Assembly (NCBI GenBank): GCA_025352665.1
Contig: JANXSM010000075.1
Location: forward strand, 1 to 63,082
Reading direction: 5' to 3'
Source: Rhodospirillales bacterium
GTDB taxonomy: Bacteria > Pseudomonadota > Alphaproteobacteria > Acetobacterales > Acetobacteraceae
Length of the DNA: 63,082 nucleotides
Part shown: in pieces, positions 1 through 11,943 of the stretch
How the letters are laid out: every line of letters starts with the position of its first letter
Numbering within the stretch: position 1 is the first letter of the stretch
The notes under the pieces: model-generated
Told to the model about the DNA's origin: nothing
Seen by the model: only the letters and a program-made list of their open reading frames with translations
Database searches by the model: none
Translations under genes and position numbers: made by a program

Positions 1-462
1 CTCTCCGCCGCCGCCGCCGTGGCCGCCGTCGCCCTGCCGGAGCGCGAGCCGCATCCGGGCGCCTTCTACGCCTTCGAGGCCCTGACGTCCGCGCTCACCC
101 TGCCCGACATCTGGCCCGCCGTGTTCGTGCGCTTCGAGGCCGGCCTGCTGCAGGACCTGGGCTTCGGTCTCGACCTCTCCAAATGCGCCGCCACCGGCCA
201 GTTGGACGACCTGATCTATGTGAGCCCCCGCACCGGCCGCGCCGTCTGCCGAGAAGCTGGCGAGCCCTACAAGGACAAGCTCCTCACCCTGCCGCCCTTC
301 CTGCTTTCGTCCCAGTCGGGCCTGTCGCCGGGGGACGTGAAGGCGGGGCTGGATCTCACAGTCCATTTCCTGGAGCTCTTCGTCTTCCACCCCATGAACC
401 GCCCGGTCCCCCCGGCGCGGCTGTGGCTGATCGACAAGCTGGGGGATGCGGGGCGGCTATAG
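1..462 (+). CDS. recO: DNA repair protein RecO, C-terminal part (5' end cut by window edge)
   Basis: RecO works with RecF and RecR to load RecA onto SSB-coated single-stranded DNA at gaps. Reading frame 1 is open from the first base to the TAG at 460-462, giving 153 codons against about 240 for the full family, so the N-terminal OB fold lies outside the window. The visible part matches the helical and zinc-like C-terminal region: a Cys in SKCAATG, the segment YVSPRTGRAVC, and the late HFLELFVFHP helix. The gene is tail to tail with the MmcQ-type gene, with no spacer. Identification is from sequence feel rather than alignment, but the C-terminal pattern is characteristic. Confidence 0.82.
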   Translation, partial: LSAAAAVAAVALPEREPHPGAFYAFEALTSALTLPDIWPAVFVRFEAGLLQDLGFGLDLSKCAATGQLDDLIYVSPRTGRAVCREAGEPYKDKLLTLPPFLLSSQSGLSPGDVKAGLDLTVHFLELFVFHPMNRPVPPARLWLIDKLGDAGRL

Positions 463-837
463 TCAGGCCGACAGCGCCCGCAGCTCCGCCTGCTGCTTGC
501 GCGTCAGCTTGGCGCAGACCAGGTCATAGGACTGGCCGATCAGCCGTTCGATCTCGTCCAGCGGCACGTCGGCGTCCAGGTCGACGCTGATCCAGAAGCG
601 CCGGTCCAGATGCGACCGGTGGCCGACTCCGGCATATTGTTCCTTCAGGATCTCGGCCAGGTGCGGGTCGCATTTCACGATGACGTTCGGCGTGCGGGTC
701 ACGGTCAGGATGGCGAACATCTTGTGCATGACCTTGTAGATCACTACGCCGGGCGGGTTGGGCAGCCGCGCGCCCAGGGCGCCCGACGTCGCCTCAAGGA
801 CGGCCTGCACGGCGGCGGTGTTTTCGCTGAGGCTCAC
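463..837 (-). CDS. MmcQ/YjbR family protein
   Basis: This is a 124-residue protein of the MmcQ/YjbR (CyaY-like fold) family, small cytoplasmic proteins of unsettled function with a putative DNA-binding fold. The typical core is present: PPGVVIYKVMHKMFAIL near the start, NVIVKCDP in the middle, and HLDRRFWISVDLDADVP followed by a LIGQSYDLV helix at the end. The frame is open for 49 more codons upstream, but I chose the GTG at 837 because an AGGGGG ribosome-binding site lies just upstream and the family starts there. Its stop abuts the recO stop. No functional partner is evident. Confidence 0.8.
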   Translation of the reverse strand: MSLSENTAAVQAVLEATSGALGARLPNPPGVVIYKVMHKMFAILTVTRTPNVIVKCDPHLAEILKEQYAGVGHRSHLDRRFWISVDLDADVPLDEIERLIGQSYDLVCAKLTRKQQAELRALSA

Positions 838-911
838 GGTCCGACCCCCTGGTGGTGACCTGAACCCTATCGATCGCGCGGCCGGATGGGCAAGCCCGGC
901 GGGGCGAAGGT

Positions 912-941
912 TTGCCCTGACGCCCGATCTGCGGCTAAGCT
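912..941 (+). promoter_or_regulatory. Putative sigma-70-type promoter of the leader/LysE unit
   Basis: A TTGCCC -35 box (912-917) and a GCTAAGCT -10 box (934-941) are 16 bases apart. The -10 resembles the Caulobacter-type housekeeping consensus GCTANAWC. Transcription would start at about 948, almost exactly at the ATG of the leader ORF (949), so the leader would be translated leaderless. Inferred from sequence only. Confidence 0.4.
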
Positions 942-948
942 CCACCCC

Positions 949-1032
949 ATGGCTCGCACCACGCAGCAACAGCAGCAGACCCAAAGTCGCACCAGCGGCG
1001 GGGCGGGACTGTGCGCGGGCGGGACCGGATGA
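949..1032 (+). CDS. Putative leaderless leader peptide with a glutamine run (attenuator uORF)
   Basis: A 27-codon ORF begins MARTTQQQQQTQSRT and ends at the TGA 1030-1032. It carries five consecutive Gln codons (964-978) and a sixth at 982-984. There is no Shine-Dalgarno sequence, but a promoter-like pair places the start of transcription at the ATG, as in the leaderless trp leader of rhizobia. Codons 997-1004 contain GGCGGGGC, identical to the 3' arm of the downstream terminator (1085-1092), so they can pair with its 5' arm (1073-1080). A ribosome halted on the Gln codons would leave 997-1004 free to form this antiterminator. The architecture is visible in the sequence; regulation by charged tRNA-Gln is inference. 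Confidence 0.4.
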   Translation: MARTTQQQQQTQSRTSGGAGLCAGGTG

Positions 1033-1071
1033 TGTTCATCCGCTGAACTGATCCAAGAGCCAGACCTCAAG

Positions 1072-1097
1072 AGCCCCGCCCCCCGGCGGGGCTTTTT
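1072..1097 (+). terminator. Rho-independent terminator (attenuator) before the LysE gene
   Basis: A 9-bp stem, AGCCCCGCC (1072-1080) with GGCGGGGCT (1085-1093), encloses a CCCC loop and is followed by TTTTT (1093-1097). It lies between the Gln-rich leader ORF and the LysE gene, 27 bases before the latter's ATG, so it would act as an attenuator rather than an end-of-operon terminator. Confidence 0.75.
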
Positions 1098-1123
1098 GCA
1101 TTTCCACACCTGGAGAAAACCTC

Positions 1124-1741
1124 ATGTCCGACCTTCCGCTGTTCCTCAAATCGTTCGGTGTCGGCCTGGCCGTCGCCGCCCCGGTGGGCCCGATGAGCCT
1201 GCTCACCATGCGCCGAACCCTGACGCGGGGCTGGCGGCCGGGCCTCGCCACCGGCCTCGGCATCGCCGCCGGCGACGCTACCTTCGCCGCCGTGGCGGCC
1301 CTGGGCCTGGCGGGGCTGTCGGCCTTCATGCTGGCCCACCAGAAGCCCCTGCACCTGGCGGCGGGCTTGTTCCTGCTCTGGCTGGGGCTGAAGAGCTTCT
1401 GGCGCCGGGCGTCGGACGAGGCGGCCCAGACGCCGGAAACCGGCTCGCTGGCGGCGACGGCCACGGGCGCCTGGCTGCTCACCCTGACCAACCCGCCGAC
1501 CATCATCATGTTCGCCGCCGTGTTCGCCGCGCTCGCCCCAGCGGGCGGCCTCACCGCGGTGGGCGCGGCCCAGACGGTCGGCGGCGTCTTCGCCGGCTCG
1601 CTGATCTGGTGGTGCGCGGTGGTTAGCGCGGTCGGCGCCGCGCGGCACGCGGTGGGGCCGCGCGCCAGGCTGTGGATCGATCGGGCCTCCGGCGCGGTCC
1701 TGGCGCTGTTCGGCGTGGCGGAAGTTCGCAGGCCCGTCTAA
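1124..1741 (+). CDS. LysE/RhtB-family amino-acid or metabolite exporter
   Basis: This is a 205-residue inner-membrane protein of the LysE/RhtB translocator family, which exports amino acids or related metabolites. It has about six hydrophobic segments. The N-terminal signature AAPVGPMSLLTMRRTLTRG is the hallmark of the family, and LTLTNPPTIIMF is the second conserved reentrant-type motif. Start: GGAGAAAA lies 8 bases upstream of the ATG. It follows a terminator-like hairpin and a Gln-rich leader ORF, which suggests that expression depends on transcription attenuation. The substrate cannot be predicted from the sequence. Confidence 0.85.
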   Translation: MSDLPLFLKSFGVGLAVAAPVGPMSLLTMRRTLTRGWRPGLATGLGIAAGDATFAAVAALGLAGLSAFMLAHQKPLHLAAGLFLLWLGLKSFWRRASDEAAQTPETGSLAATATGAWLLTLTNPPTIIMFAAVFAALAPAGGLTAVGAAQTVGGVFAGSLIWWCAVVSAVGAARHAVGPRARLWIDRASGAVLALFGVAEVRRPV

Positions 1742-1814
1742 ACGACGCCCCCGTCCGCGACGAAGGCCTCAGCGCCGTCTAGAACGGACCGTTCGTTCCC
1801 AGCTCTGATTCGAT

Positions 1815-5338
<3,524 letters not shown>

Positions 5339-5357
5339 CCGTTAGGGGGGCGAACGC

Positions 5358-7076
5358 ATGGATGTCGAAACGCCCGATCCGGCCGACGCCTGGTGGTTTG
5401 ACCCGCGCCACTATCGTGAGATCGCTGGGATGGCAGGGTTTTTCGATGTGCCCGACGAACCCAAGGGTGCGCTTGCCCATTGGCTCTCGCAGGGCAAGGC
5501 CGCGCGCCTTGTCCCGCTCGCCGATTTCGACGAAGCGTTCTACCAGGATCGGTACGCCGACGTGCGCGGCAGTGGGCTGTTCGGCTTCACCCATTTCATC
5601 CAACACGGACTTGCGGAGGGTCGCGCCCCCAATTCGTGGTTCAAGGCCGTTGCCGCACGAAACCATGAAGTTCCACCGTTTTCCGACTATGTGCGCCACG
5701 GCAGACCCGCCGGACAGGCGCCCCAGGCGCTGCAGGACAGCATGTCGCTTGGCGAATACGACCAGTTATTGGCCGCCGCCCGCGCCCTCGGTCGCACGCA
5801 GCCGGTGCCGCACCTGCAACTCTTGCTCGCTATGCTGCTGCCGGCTGCCTATGACGGCGCCGGCGAGTTGGACCGCACTGCCTCTCGGTGGAAGCGAGAG
5901 GCCCACTTCCTGGAAATCGGTCTGAAACGCGGCGATCCGATCGGACCGCTGTTCGACCGCGATTTCTACCGCCGCCAAGCTCTGCGTGCCGGATTGCCGA
6001 AAGGAGCCGATCTCGCACCGCTGTTGCATTTTGCCCATCATGGCGTAGCCGCTCGCGTCGTGCCCACCCCGATGTTCGACGCGGACTGGTATCTGCGCCA
6101 GGACCCTGGCCTTGCTGAGACCGGTCAATGGGGCTTTGCACATTACCTTATGCATGGTGTTGCAGAAGACCGAAAGCCGGGCGGCGGCACATACGGACGG
6201 CTTATGCTGGGCGGTGCGCCTGGTTCTCGGGGCCAGCTTCGGCTGATGCTCGAAGCTGGCGTGGCGCCGCTTGATGGTGCAGCCGAGCAGGGCGAACTGT
6301 TCGGGCTGCTGCGCGATACTGGACGGACCATGACGAAGCGCCTGCACTCGCCGCTGCTGGCCGACCTCGTCGCTCGCGCCAGGACGCATGAACCCGCCAT
6401 CATGGCGCCGGCCGATGTCGACCCGACAATCATCGCACCATTCAATGATCCCCTGTGGCGCGGGGCCAGAACGGTGCAGGCGAAACTCGGCAAAGACCAC
6501 TACGAATTCGTCGCCTGTATTGGCGCCTCGGCCGCAGCGACGGCGCTGGCCGGTAGGGTTTTGTCTGCTATCCGGCGCCTTCAGCCAGGCGCCGACATTC
6601 TATGGCTGAGCACCGAGGCAGGGGCGGAACTGGTCGATCCTGGTTTCGAGAGGCTTGAGTTCGCGGGCGAACTCGGTCCGTCCCAAACCGAGATGCTGCT
6701 GTGCGCCACGCTCCGGCGCAGGGCCGCGCGCCACGTGCTCAGCATTGGCAGCGATCTCGGCTGGCGCACCCTGCGCCGTTTCGGCCCTCGTCTTGCCGAT
6801 CTACGCCAGTTGCATCTGTGCCTGCCCGCGACGCGCAGCGGTTCTTGCGCGTCGCGGGAGGCGACCACCGATCCAGCCTGGCAGTACGGGGCCACCGCTG
6901 CGATCTTTACCAGCGTGCTGGTCCAGGATGCGTCGCTATGCCGCACCCTGCTCCACCGCTACCAGCCGCCGGCCGCCTTGGCGCGGCGTCTGCACCTGCT
7001 ACCGGCTGCCGACGACGATCTCGCCACAATGCTGCAGGATGTGTTTTCACCGGCATACCCGGGCAATTGCGCATGA
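5358..7076 (+). CDS. Protein with FD-Y/HY-G repeats and a glycosyltransferase-like C-terminus
   Basis: The 572-residue protein starts with four degenerate repeats of the type FDxxxY...G..HxxxHG.AEGRxP (about residues 14-49, 54-88, 198-234 and 239-277). Such repeats are commonly fused to glycosyltransferases and sulfotransferases of alphaproteobacterial surface-glycan clusters. The C-terminal third (from about residue 375) has a Rossmann-like alternation (YEFVACIGASAAATALAG) but no catalytic motif that I can name. GGGGGG lies about 10 bases before the ATG. It is 19 bases after the M20 gene and overlaps the next glycosyltransferase by ATGA, so it is cotranscribed and probably acts in the same glycan pathway. 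The precise activity is unknown. Confidence 0.6.
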   Translation: MDVETPDPADAWWFDPRHYREIAGMAGFFDVPDEPKGALAHWLSQGKAARLVPLADFDEAFYQDRYADVRGSGLFGFTHFIQHGLAEGRAPNSWFKAVAARNHEVPPFSDYVRHGRPAGQAPQALQDSMSLGEYDQLLAAARALGRTQPVPHLQLLLAMLLPAAYDGAGELDRTASRWKREAHFLEIGLKRGDPIGPLFDRDFYRRQALRAGLPKGADLAPLLHFAHHGVAARVVPTPMFDADWYLRQDPGLAETGQWGFAHYLMHGVAEDRKPGGGTYGRLMLGGAPGSRGQLRLMLEAGVAPLDGAAEQGELFGLLRDTGRTMTKRLHSPLLADLVARARTHEPAIMAPADVDPTIIAPFNDPLWRGARTVQAKLGKDHYEFVACIGASAAATALAGRVLSAIRRLQPGADILWLSTEAGAELVDPGFERLEFAGELGPSQTEMLLCATLRRRAARHVLSIGSDLGWRTLRRFGPRLADLRQLHLCLPATRSGSCASREATTDPAWQYGATAAIFTSVLVQDASLCRTLLHRYQPPAALARRLHLLPAADDDLATMLQDVFSPAYPGNCA

Positions 7077-7780
7077 TCGATGTCACCGTCGTGGTCACCG
7101 CTCATCGGGAAGGTCTGTTACTGGCCCCAGCACTGGCCGGCCTGGCCGAGGCCGTCGCGCATGCGCGTCGCCACTACCTGGCAATCGATGTAACGATCGT
7201 GCTGGACCGGGCCGACCGATTGACCCAGGAGGTCGCGAATAGATCGGACCTCGCACCGTCCACACGTCTGCTGATCGACGCCGGTGACCCCGCCAGCGCC
7301 CGCAATGCGGGGGTTGCGGTCGCGGCCGGCCGCTTTGTCAGCTTTCTCGATGGCGACGATGTATGGGGCTATAACTGGCTTACCGCTGCCTACGCTTTCT
7401 GTGTGGCGCCCGATCGCGACGATGTGGTGGCGCATTCCGAACTGAACCTGATGTTCGGCGACGAAACTGCGCTGTGGTGGCACCCCGATTCCGCCGATCC
7501 ACGCTCCGATCCGCTCGCCCAGGGCACCGCCAATCAATGGGACGCGATGTGTTTCACTGGGCGCGACCTGCTGCAGAAGTATCCATTTCGGCGCAACGAC
7601 GTGACGGCCGGCTACGGTCACGAGGACTGGGACTGGAACAATCGAACGTTGCAGGCGGGAGTGGTCCACCGTCCAGTACCCGGTACGGTTCACTTCAAAC
7701 GTGTACGTAGCGGATCACAAAGTGCCCTGTGCAGTGCAGGCGATGTTATCGTCCGTCCGAGCCGGTTGATCGCTGTCTGA
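7073..7780 (+). CDS. Family 2 (GT-A) glycosyltransferase
   Basis: This is a 235-residue GT-A fold glycosyltransferase that would transfer a sugar from a nucleotide donor during surface-polysaccharide assembly. It opens with the beta-strand VTVVVTAHREG, carries SARNAGVAVAAGRFVSFLDGDD with the metal-binding DxD (DGDD), and has the acceptor-side ED motif in GHEDWDWNNR. The upstream frame is open, but the ATG at 7073 overlaps the preceding stop by ATGA and begins exactly at the conserved fold. There is no membrane anchor. The sugar and acceptor cannot be deduced. Confidence 0.83.
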   Translation: MIDVTVVVTAHREGLLLAPALAGLAEAVAHARRHYLAIDVTIVLDRADRLTQEVANRSDLAPSTRLLIDAGDPASARNAGVAVAAGRFVSFLDGDDVWGYNWLTAAYAFCVAPDRDDVVAHSELNLMFGDETALWWHPDSADPRSDPLAQGTANQWDAMCFTGRDLLQKYPFRRNDVTAGYGHEDWDWNNRTLQAGVVHRPVPGTVHFKRVRSGSQSALCSAGDVIVRPSRLIAV

Positions 7781-7889
7781 CAGCGGCATGCAGCACATTA
7801 CGTGTGCAGGGGAATTGGATTATCGATCCTTATTAATGGTATTCATCGCTATGCTGCACATGCGATAGGGTCGTGCAGGCAGGTGCGAA

Positions 7890-10811
7890 ATGAGGCCCAC
7901 GACTATGAATTTGCAAACTGACACCTGCCAGCAACTCGCGGGCTTCATTGATGGGATTGACGCCGATCGTGTGTGGGGGTGGGTGACCGATCGCTCCCGC
8001 CCCTTCAACCCGGTCGAACTCAGCGTGCTCGTGGACGGCGAACTCCTGGCTCATGTCACTGCCGACCAGCGCCGCGCCGATGTCACCAGCACCGGAATCT
8101 CCGCCGAGCGCGTCGGCTTCAGCTTTCTGTTGCCGCGCGGGCTGATGGACGGGCAGGCGCACCGGTTGAGCTTCACCCGAGCTGACGGTGTGCCGGTGCA
8201 GCTTGATAACGCAAAGGCCCTGGGCCGCAGCGAATGGGAGTTCTGCTTCGAGCGACCCGCCGAGGCGACCGCCGAAAGCCATCGTCCCGACAGCGAGGAT
8301 GCTGGCAGCTTCGAAGGAAATCTCGACACAATCGATGCTGATTCGGTGCGAGGTTGGGCGATAATCCATGGCAGCAGCATTCCCTGCCACCTCTACCTCA
8401 TCATCGACGGTGGTCTGCCCTGTGCCAGCGTGATCTGCGACACGCCCCGACCAGATGTGTTCTCCGCCGGCTACACTCGCGAGCAGGTGGGCTTTTCCGT
8501 GGCAGTCCCAGACCGCTTCCACGACGACATGCCGCATGAGTTAGAATTCTGCACCGCCAGTGGCGCCGTGGTGCCTATGGGCGACGGCTCACACCATCTG
8601 CGGTCGCGCTGGGCCTTCCGATTCCCCCGCCGTGGCTTCCATGGCACCGTTAACGGCATGGGCCACGGCGCGATCAATGGCTGGGTGTTCGCGTTCGACC
8701 GCGTCGTCGGCATGAAAACCGGCGGGCAGGACGTGCTGGTCACCGCCGCCGGGCAACCGGTGGCCCTGCTGCGCGCCGATCAGTTTCGCCCGGACGTGGC
8801 GGAGATCTACGACTGCGAGCCCAATTGCGGCTTTTCCTTCGTGCCGCCACCAGAGACCGTCACCGGCCAGGTTGTCACCTACCGCTTCACCATCGTGCCG
8901 GCCGGGGTCGAGCTGCAGGGCAGCCCGCTCAGTGTCGAATTTCCGGATGCTGGCCTGCGCGAGCGCCTTCTCGCCATGCTGTCCACCATCGACACGGTGT
9001 TCACCCAGGCCTGGCATCTGAAGCAGCAGATCAAAAGCCTGATCCCGCTCGAAGCCTATAACCTGCACAATTACCATGCCTGGGCGACGCGCTATCAGGC
9101 GCTGATCGCCGAGGTGTTCGCACCACCGGCCGCACAGGTGCCGCTGCCGGGAGGGCCAGACCACGTGGACCTGGCCACCCTCGTCAGCGTTATCTGCCCG
9201 ACCTATCGCCCGCGGCCGAAGGATTTTATCGCAGCCGTCGAGTCGGTGCGGGCGCAGACCCATCGTAACTGGGAACTCATCATCGTGGATGACGCCAGCG
9301 GATCACCGGAGCTTGAGACGCTGATCGAGGATTTTTGCCGAACCGATCCGCGTATCCGTAAAATCATGCTCAAGAACAACGACGGCATCAGCAACGCCAC
9401 CAACAAAGGCATTGCAAAGGCGCGTGGCGCCTATGTCGCCTTCTTCGACCACGACGACCTGATGGTGAATGCCGCCCTCGAACTGATGCTGGCCCGCGCA
9501 CGCGAAACCGGTGCCGAGATGCTGTATTGCGATGAGGATAAAATCGACGACAGCGGCACATTCAGCGAACCGCATTTCAAGGCGGCCTGGAATCACCGGC
9601 TGATGCTGGCGGTGAATTACGTGTGCCACCTACTGTTCGTCCGCCGCGACAAGTTGCTTGAGGCCGGGCCGCTGCGCTCGGACTACGACGGAGCACAGGA
9701 CCACGACCTGGTGCTGCGCCTGTCCGAGGTGATCGCCTCCGAGGCGATCGTGCACGTGCCGGAGGTGCTTTACCATTGGCGCAAAACTCCCACCTCGACG
9801 GCCCAGTCCGGTGCCACCAAAACCTACGCGGTCGACGCCGGCAGCCGCGCCATTGCCGACCATCTCGCCCGCCGCGGCATCAAGGCGGTCGTCGAGGCGC
9901 CGCTACGCTCGACGCTGTACGACGTGGTCTGGCAGTTCGAGCAGCAGCCCAAGGTCTCGATCATCATCCCGTATCGCGAACAGATCGAGATGACGCAGCA
10001 CTGCATCGACCAGTTGCTGGGGCAGACCGACTACAAGAATTACGAAATCGTGCTGGTCGATAATTTCTCGACATCGCCGGAAGCCACCGCCTTCGCCCAG
10101 CGCTACGCGCACGACCAGCAGGTGCGCATTCTCAAGGTGCCCGAGAAATTCAACTACTCGCGTATCAACAACCTCGCAGTCGCTAAGACGGACAGCCCGT
10201 TCCTGCTGTTCCTCAACAACGATGTGGTGGTGGACCAGCGCGACTGGCTGACCATTCTGGTCGGCGAGGCGCTGGCTGACAGCCGCGTCGGCATCGTCGG
10301 CGCCAGGCTGCTATATCCCAACGGCTTCATCCAGCATGGCGGCGTGGTGCTCGGCGTCGGCGGCATCGCCGATCACGCGCACCACGGCCTGTCCCGCCAA
10401 GACCTGGGCTACATGGCGCTCGCCGTCAGCGCGCACGAGGTCTCGGCCGTGACGGCTGCCATGCTGCTGTGCCGCAGAGAGGCCTTCGAAGCCGTCGGCG
10501 GTTTCGACGAGGAGCATCTGCAGGTCGCGTTCAACGACGTCGACCTCTGCCTCAAGGTAGGCCAGGCTGGCTGGCGGATCATCTACGCGCCGCGCTGTGT
10601 CGCCGAACACGGCGAAAGCATGAGCCGCGGCAGCGACATGGCGCCGGAGAAGGCCGCGCGGTTCTTCGACGAGAACCAGCGGATGACGGAGCGCTGGGGC
10701 GAACTTCTGGACAACGACCCTTTCTATCCACGGGCGTTCTCGAAGCGAACTGGTTTATACAGAGATCTGGAGGCCCCGAGGCTTGCCTTCGATTCCGGCG
10801 CAAGCCGATAG
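7890..10811 (+). CDS. Large tandem family 2 glycosyltransferase with three N-terminal repeat domains
   Basis: The 973-residue protein combines three beta-rich repeats of about 85 residues (about 15-100, 142-228 and 250-340) with two GT-A domains. Each repeat has a GxIDxIDADxVxGW opening, then a DGxxxA..R.DV segment and a GF ending. The first GT-A domain (from about 430) has VSVICPTYRP, VDDAS and FFDHDDL; the second (from about 689) has VSIIIPYRE, VDNFS and LNNDV. Tandem GT2 enzymes of this kind build rhamnan or O-antigen chains. The ATG at 7905 (MNLQTD) is preceded by GAGG and may be the true start. A gap of 109 bases separates it from the upstream gene. The repeats are probably sugar-binding or scaffolding; this is inference. 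Confidence 0.82.
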   Translation: MRPTTMNLQTDTCQQLAGFIDGIDADRVWGWVTDRSRPFNPVELSVLVDGELLAHVTADQRRADVTSTGISAERVGFSFLLPRGLMDGQAHRLSFTRADGVPVQLDNAKALGRSEWEFCFERPAEATAESHRPDSEDAGSFEGNLDTIDADSVRGWAIIHGSSIPCHLYLIIDGGLPCASVICDTPRPDVFSAGYTREQVGFSVAVPDRFHDDMPHELEFCTASGAVVPMGDGSHHLRSRWAFRFPRRGFHGTVNGMGHGAINGWVFAFDRVVGMKTGGQDVLVTAAGQPVALLRADQFRPDVAEIYDCEPNCGFSFVPPPETVTGQVVTYRFTIVPAGVELQGSPLSVEFPDAGLRERLLAMLSTIDTVFTQAWHLKQQIKSLIPLEAYNLHNYHAWATRYQALIAEVFAPPAAQVPLPGGPDHVDLATLVSVICPTYRPRPKDFIAAVESVRAQTHRNWELIIVDDASGSPELETLIEDFCRTDPRIRKIMLKNNDGISNATNKGIAKARGAYVAFFDHDDLMVNAALELMLARARETGAEMLYCDEDKIDDSGTFSEPHFKAAWNHRLMLAVNYVCHLLFVRRDKLLEAGPLRSDYDGAQDHDLVLRLSEVIASEAIVHVPEVLYHWRKTPTSTAQSGATKTYAVDAGSRAIADHLARRGIKAVVEAPLRSTLYDVVWQFEQQPKVSIIIPYREQIEMTQHCIDQLLGQTDYKNYEIVLVDNFSTSPEATAFAQRYAHDQQVRILKVPEKFNYSRINNLAVAKTDSPFLLFLNNDVVVDQRDWLTILVGEALADSRVGIVGARLLYPNGFIQHGGVVLGVGGIADHAHHGLSRQDLGYMALAVSAHEVSAVTAAMLLCRREAFEAVGGFDEEHLQVAFNDVDLCLKVGQAGWRIIYAPRCVAEHGESMSRGSDMAPEKAARFFDENQRMTERWGELLDNDPFYPRAFSKRTGLYRDLEAPRLAFDSGASR

Positions 10812-10858
10812 GTCGCCCGGATCACCTTTACCAGCAACGCGACCGGAGCCGATGGCAC

Positions 10859-10964
10859 TAGAGCAATATCGCCTGAGGTTGAACGAACTGCGTGATAACA
10901 TTGTTCGTCAAAACAAAAGACTAGAGCCTGATCGCTTTGTCTATCAGAAGCGATCAGGCTCTAG
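10859..10964 (+). repeat. Two-hairpin repeat element, copy R1 (orientation B-A)
   Basis: The B half (10859-10920) opens TAGAGCAATATCGCCTGAGG. The A half (10921-10964) is a 17-bp perfect inverted repeat, CTAGAGCCTGATCGCTT with its complement, around a 10-base loop that reads CTGATAGACA on the other strand. The B half matches the B half of copy R3, near mazG, over GAGCAATATCGCCTGAGGTT. The copy lies between two glycosyltransferase genes and could terminate or attenuate transcription between them. Confidence 0.85.
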
Positions 10965-10984
10965 AAATTTACAGGGAGTCGACC

Positions 10985-11809
10985 ATGCGTGTTGCATGCG
11001 TGAATATGCAGAAAAATGAAGATCACTGCTTGGCCCCCTGGGTGCAGTATCATGGATACCTCTTTGGTTTCGAAAATATCTTTATCATTGATCACAACTC
11101 CAACTCTCCCAAGACCCTGGAGACCCTCGAACGCCTCGAACGTAGTGGAGTTAGTGTTACCCGCTTGACGGAGAACGATGATTACAAAAACAAGGGCGCT
11201 TTCGTCGCCGCGGAAATCCATAGGATCGAGGCAACGGATAAATATGATTTTGTCTTTCCTATCGATTGTGACGAATTTCTTTTTATGCGAGACGGGCAGA
11301 ACAAGCCAACCTGTTCACGAAGTGAAATATTTCGATATCTGGAAACATTCCAAGGTTATCTTGGGCGACTAATTATTAAAGAAAATTTTCTCCATATACT
11401 TGGTCACGCAGGGTACTACTGGGCGTTACCTTATCAGAAAGTTTTCTTTTCAGGCGGAAATTGTCTCTCGCTCGACCATGGGTCCCACATTGGCCAAGCA
11501 CGCCATTCGGAAGAATCACTTGTGACGAGGATGGCGTATGCCCACTTTCACTTTAAACCATATGAAATTAATCGAGAACTCAGCCGTGAAAAGCTGAGGC
11601 CATTTGTCGACGTTGACGATTTACTTGCTTTGGAGAGGTTTGACGGTCCGGGCACACATCTGAAACATCACTTATTGAATACAAGAGAGGTTTACTATTC
11701 TACATTCAGAGTTGATCATAATGCAGCCTATTTTTCTGAATTAAATAAGCTTTTTGAGCTATTGAATATTGATCCAAATTTCTCAGCATGTGATACCAGC
11801 CCACCTTGA
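10985..11809 (+). CDS. AT-rich glycosyltransferase (GT2/GT92-like, Glyco_tranf_2_4 type)
   Basis: The 274-residue protein resembles the glycosyltransferase group that opens NExxxLxxWVxYHxxxG. Here this reads NMQKNEDHCLAPWVQYHGYLFGFENIFIIDHNS, with a metal-binding acidic motif FPIDCDEFL and a KLRPF-type C-terminal part. AGGGAG lies 5 bases before the ATG, so I use 10985 although the frame is open for 16 more codons. Base composition is clearly lower in G+C than all neighbours, with many AAA, AAT and TTT codons, a sign of recent transfer. The last codons (TSPP and stop) lie in the arm of a 23-bp hairpin. Acceptor and sugar are unknown. Confidence 0.75.
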   Translation: MRVACVNMQKNEDHCLAPWVQYHGYLFGFENIFIIDHNSNSPKTLETLERLERSGVSVTRLTENDDYKNKGAFVAAEIHRIEATDKYDFVFPIDCDEFLFMRDGQNKPTCSRSEIFRYLETFQGYLGRLIIKENFLHILGHAGYYWALPYQKVFFSGGNCLSLDHGSHIGQARHSEESLVTRMAYAHFHFKPYEINRELSREKLRPFVDVDDLLALERFDGPGTHLKHHLLNTREVYYSTFRVDHNAAYFSELNKLFELLNIDPNFSACDTSPP

Positions 11810-11943
11810 TGCTGACTCTTCCAGCATCAAGGTGGGCTGGTATCGCGCGCCGGGCTGGCCGGCGGCGGCGGCGCGCAAAATATGACTGATGCCAAATCGC
11901 CGTTGACACATCCTTCATGTGTCAACCTCAAGGCGGGTTGGTA
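11792..11943 (+). repeat. Hairpin repeat cluster (second family) at the end of the AT-rich glycosyltransferase
   Basis: A perfect 23-bp inverted repeat occupies 11792-11814 and 11822-11844 with a 7-base loop. Its 5' arm contains the last codons and stop of the glycosyltransferase. A G+C hairpin follows at 11845-11876 (GCGCGCCG with CGGCGCGC). A third hairpin at 11902-11926 (GTTGACACAT with its complement) leads into 11928-11943, which repeats the arm sequence TCAAGGYGGGYTGGTAT found at 11827-11843. The structure suggests remnants of two copies of a larger palindromic element. It may also terminate transcription. Confidence 0.7.

Noticed and set aside
10859-10964. Insertion-sequence inverted repeats at R1
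   Set aside because: The inverted repeats enclose only a 10-base loop, with no transposase gene and no target duplication visible; they form a hairpin element.
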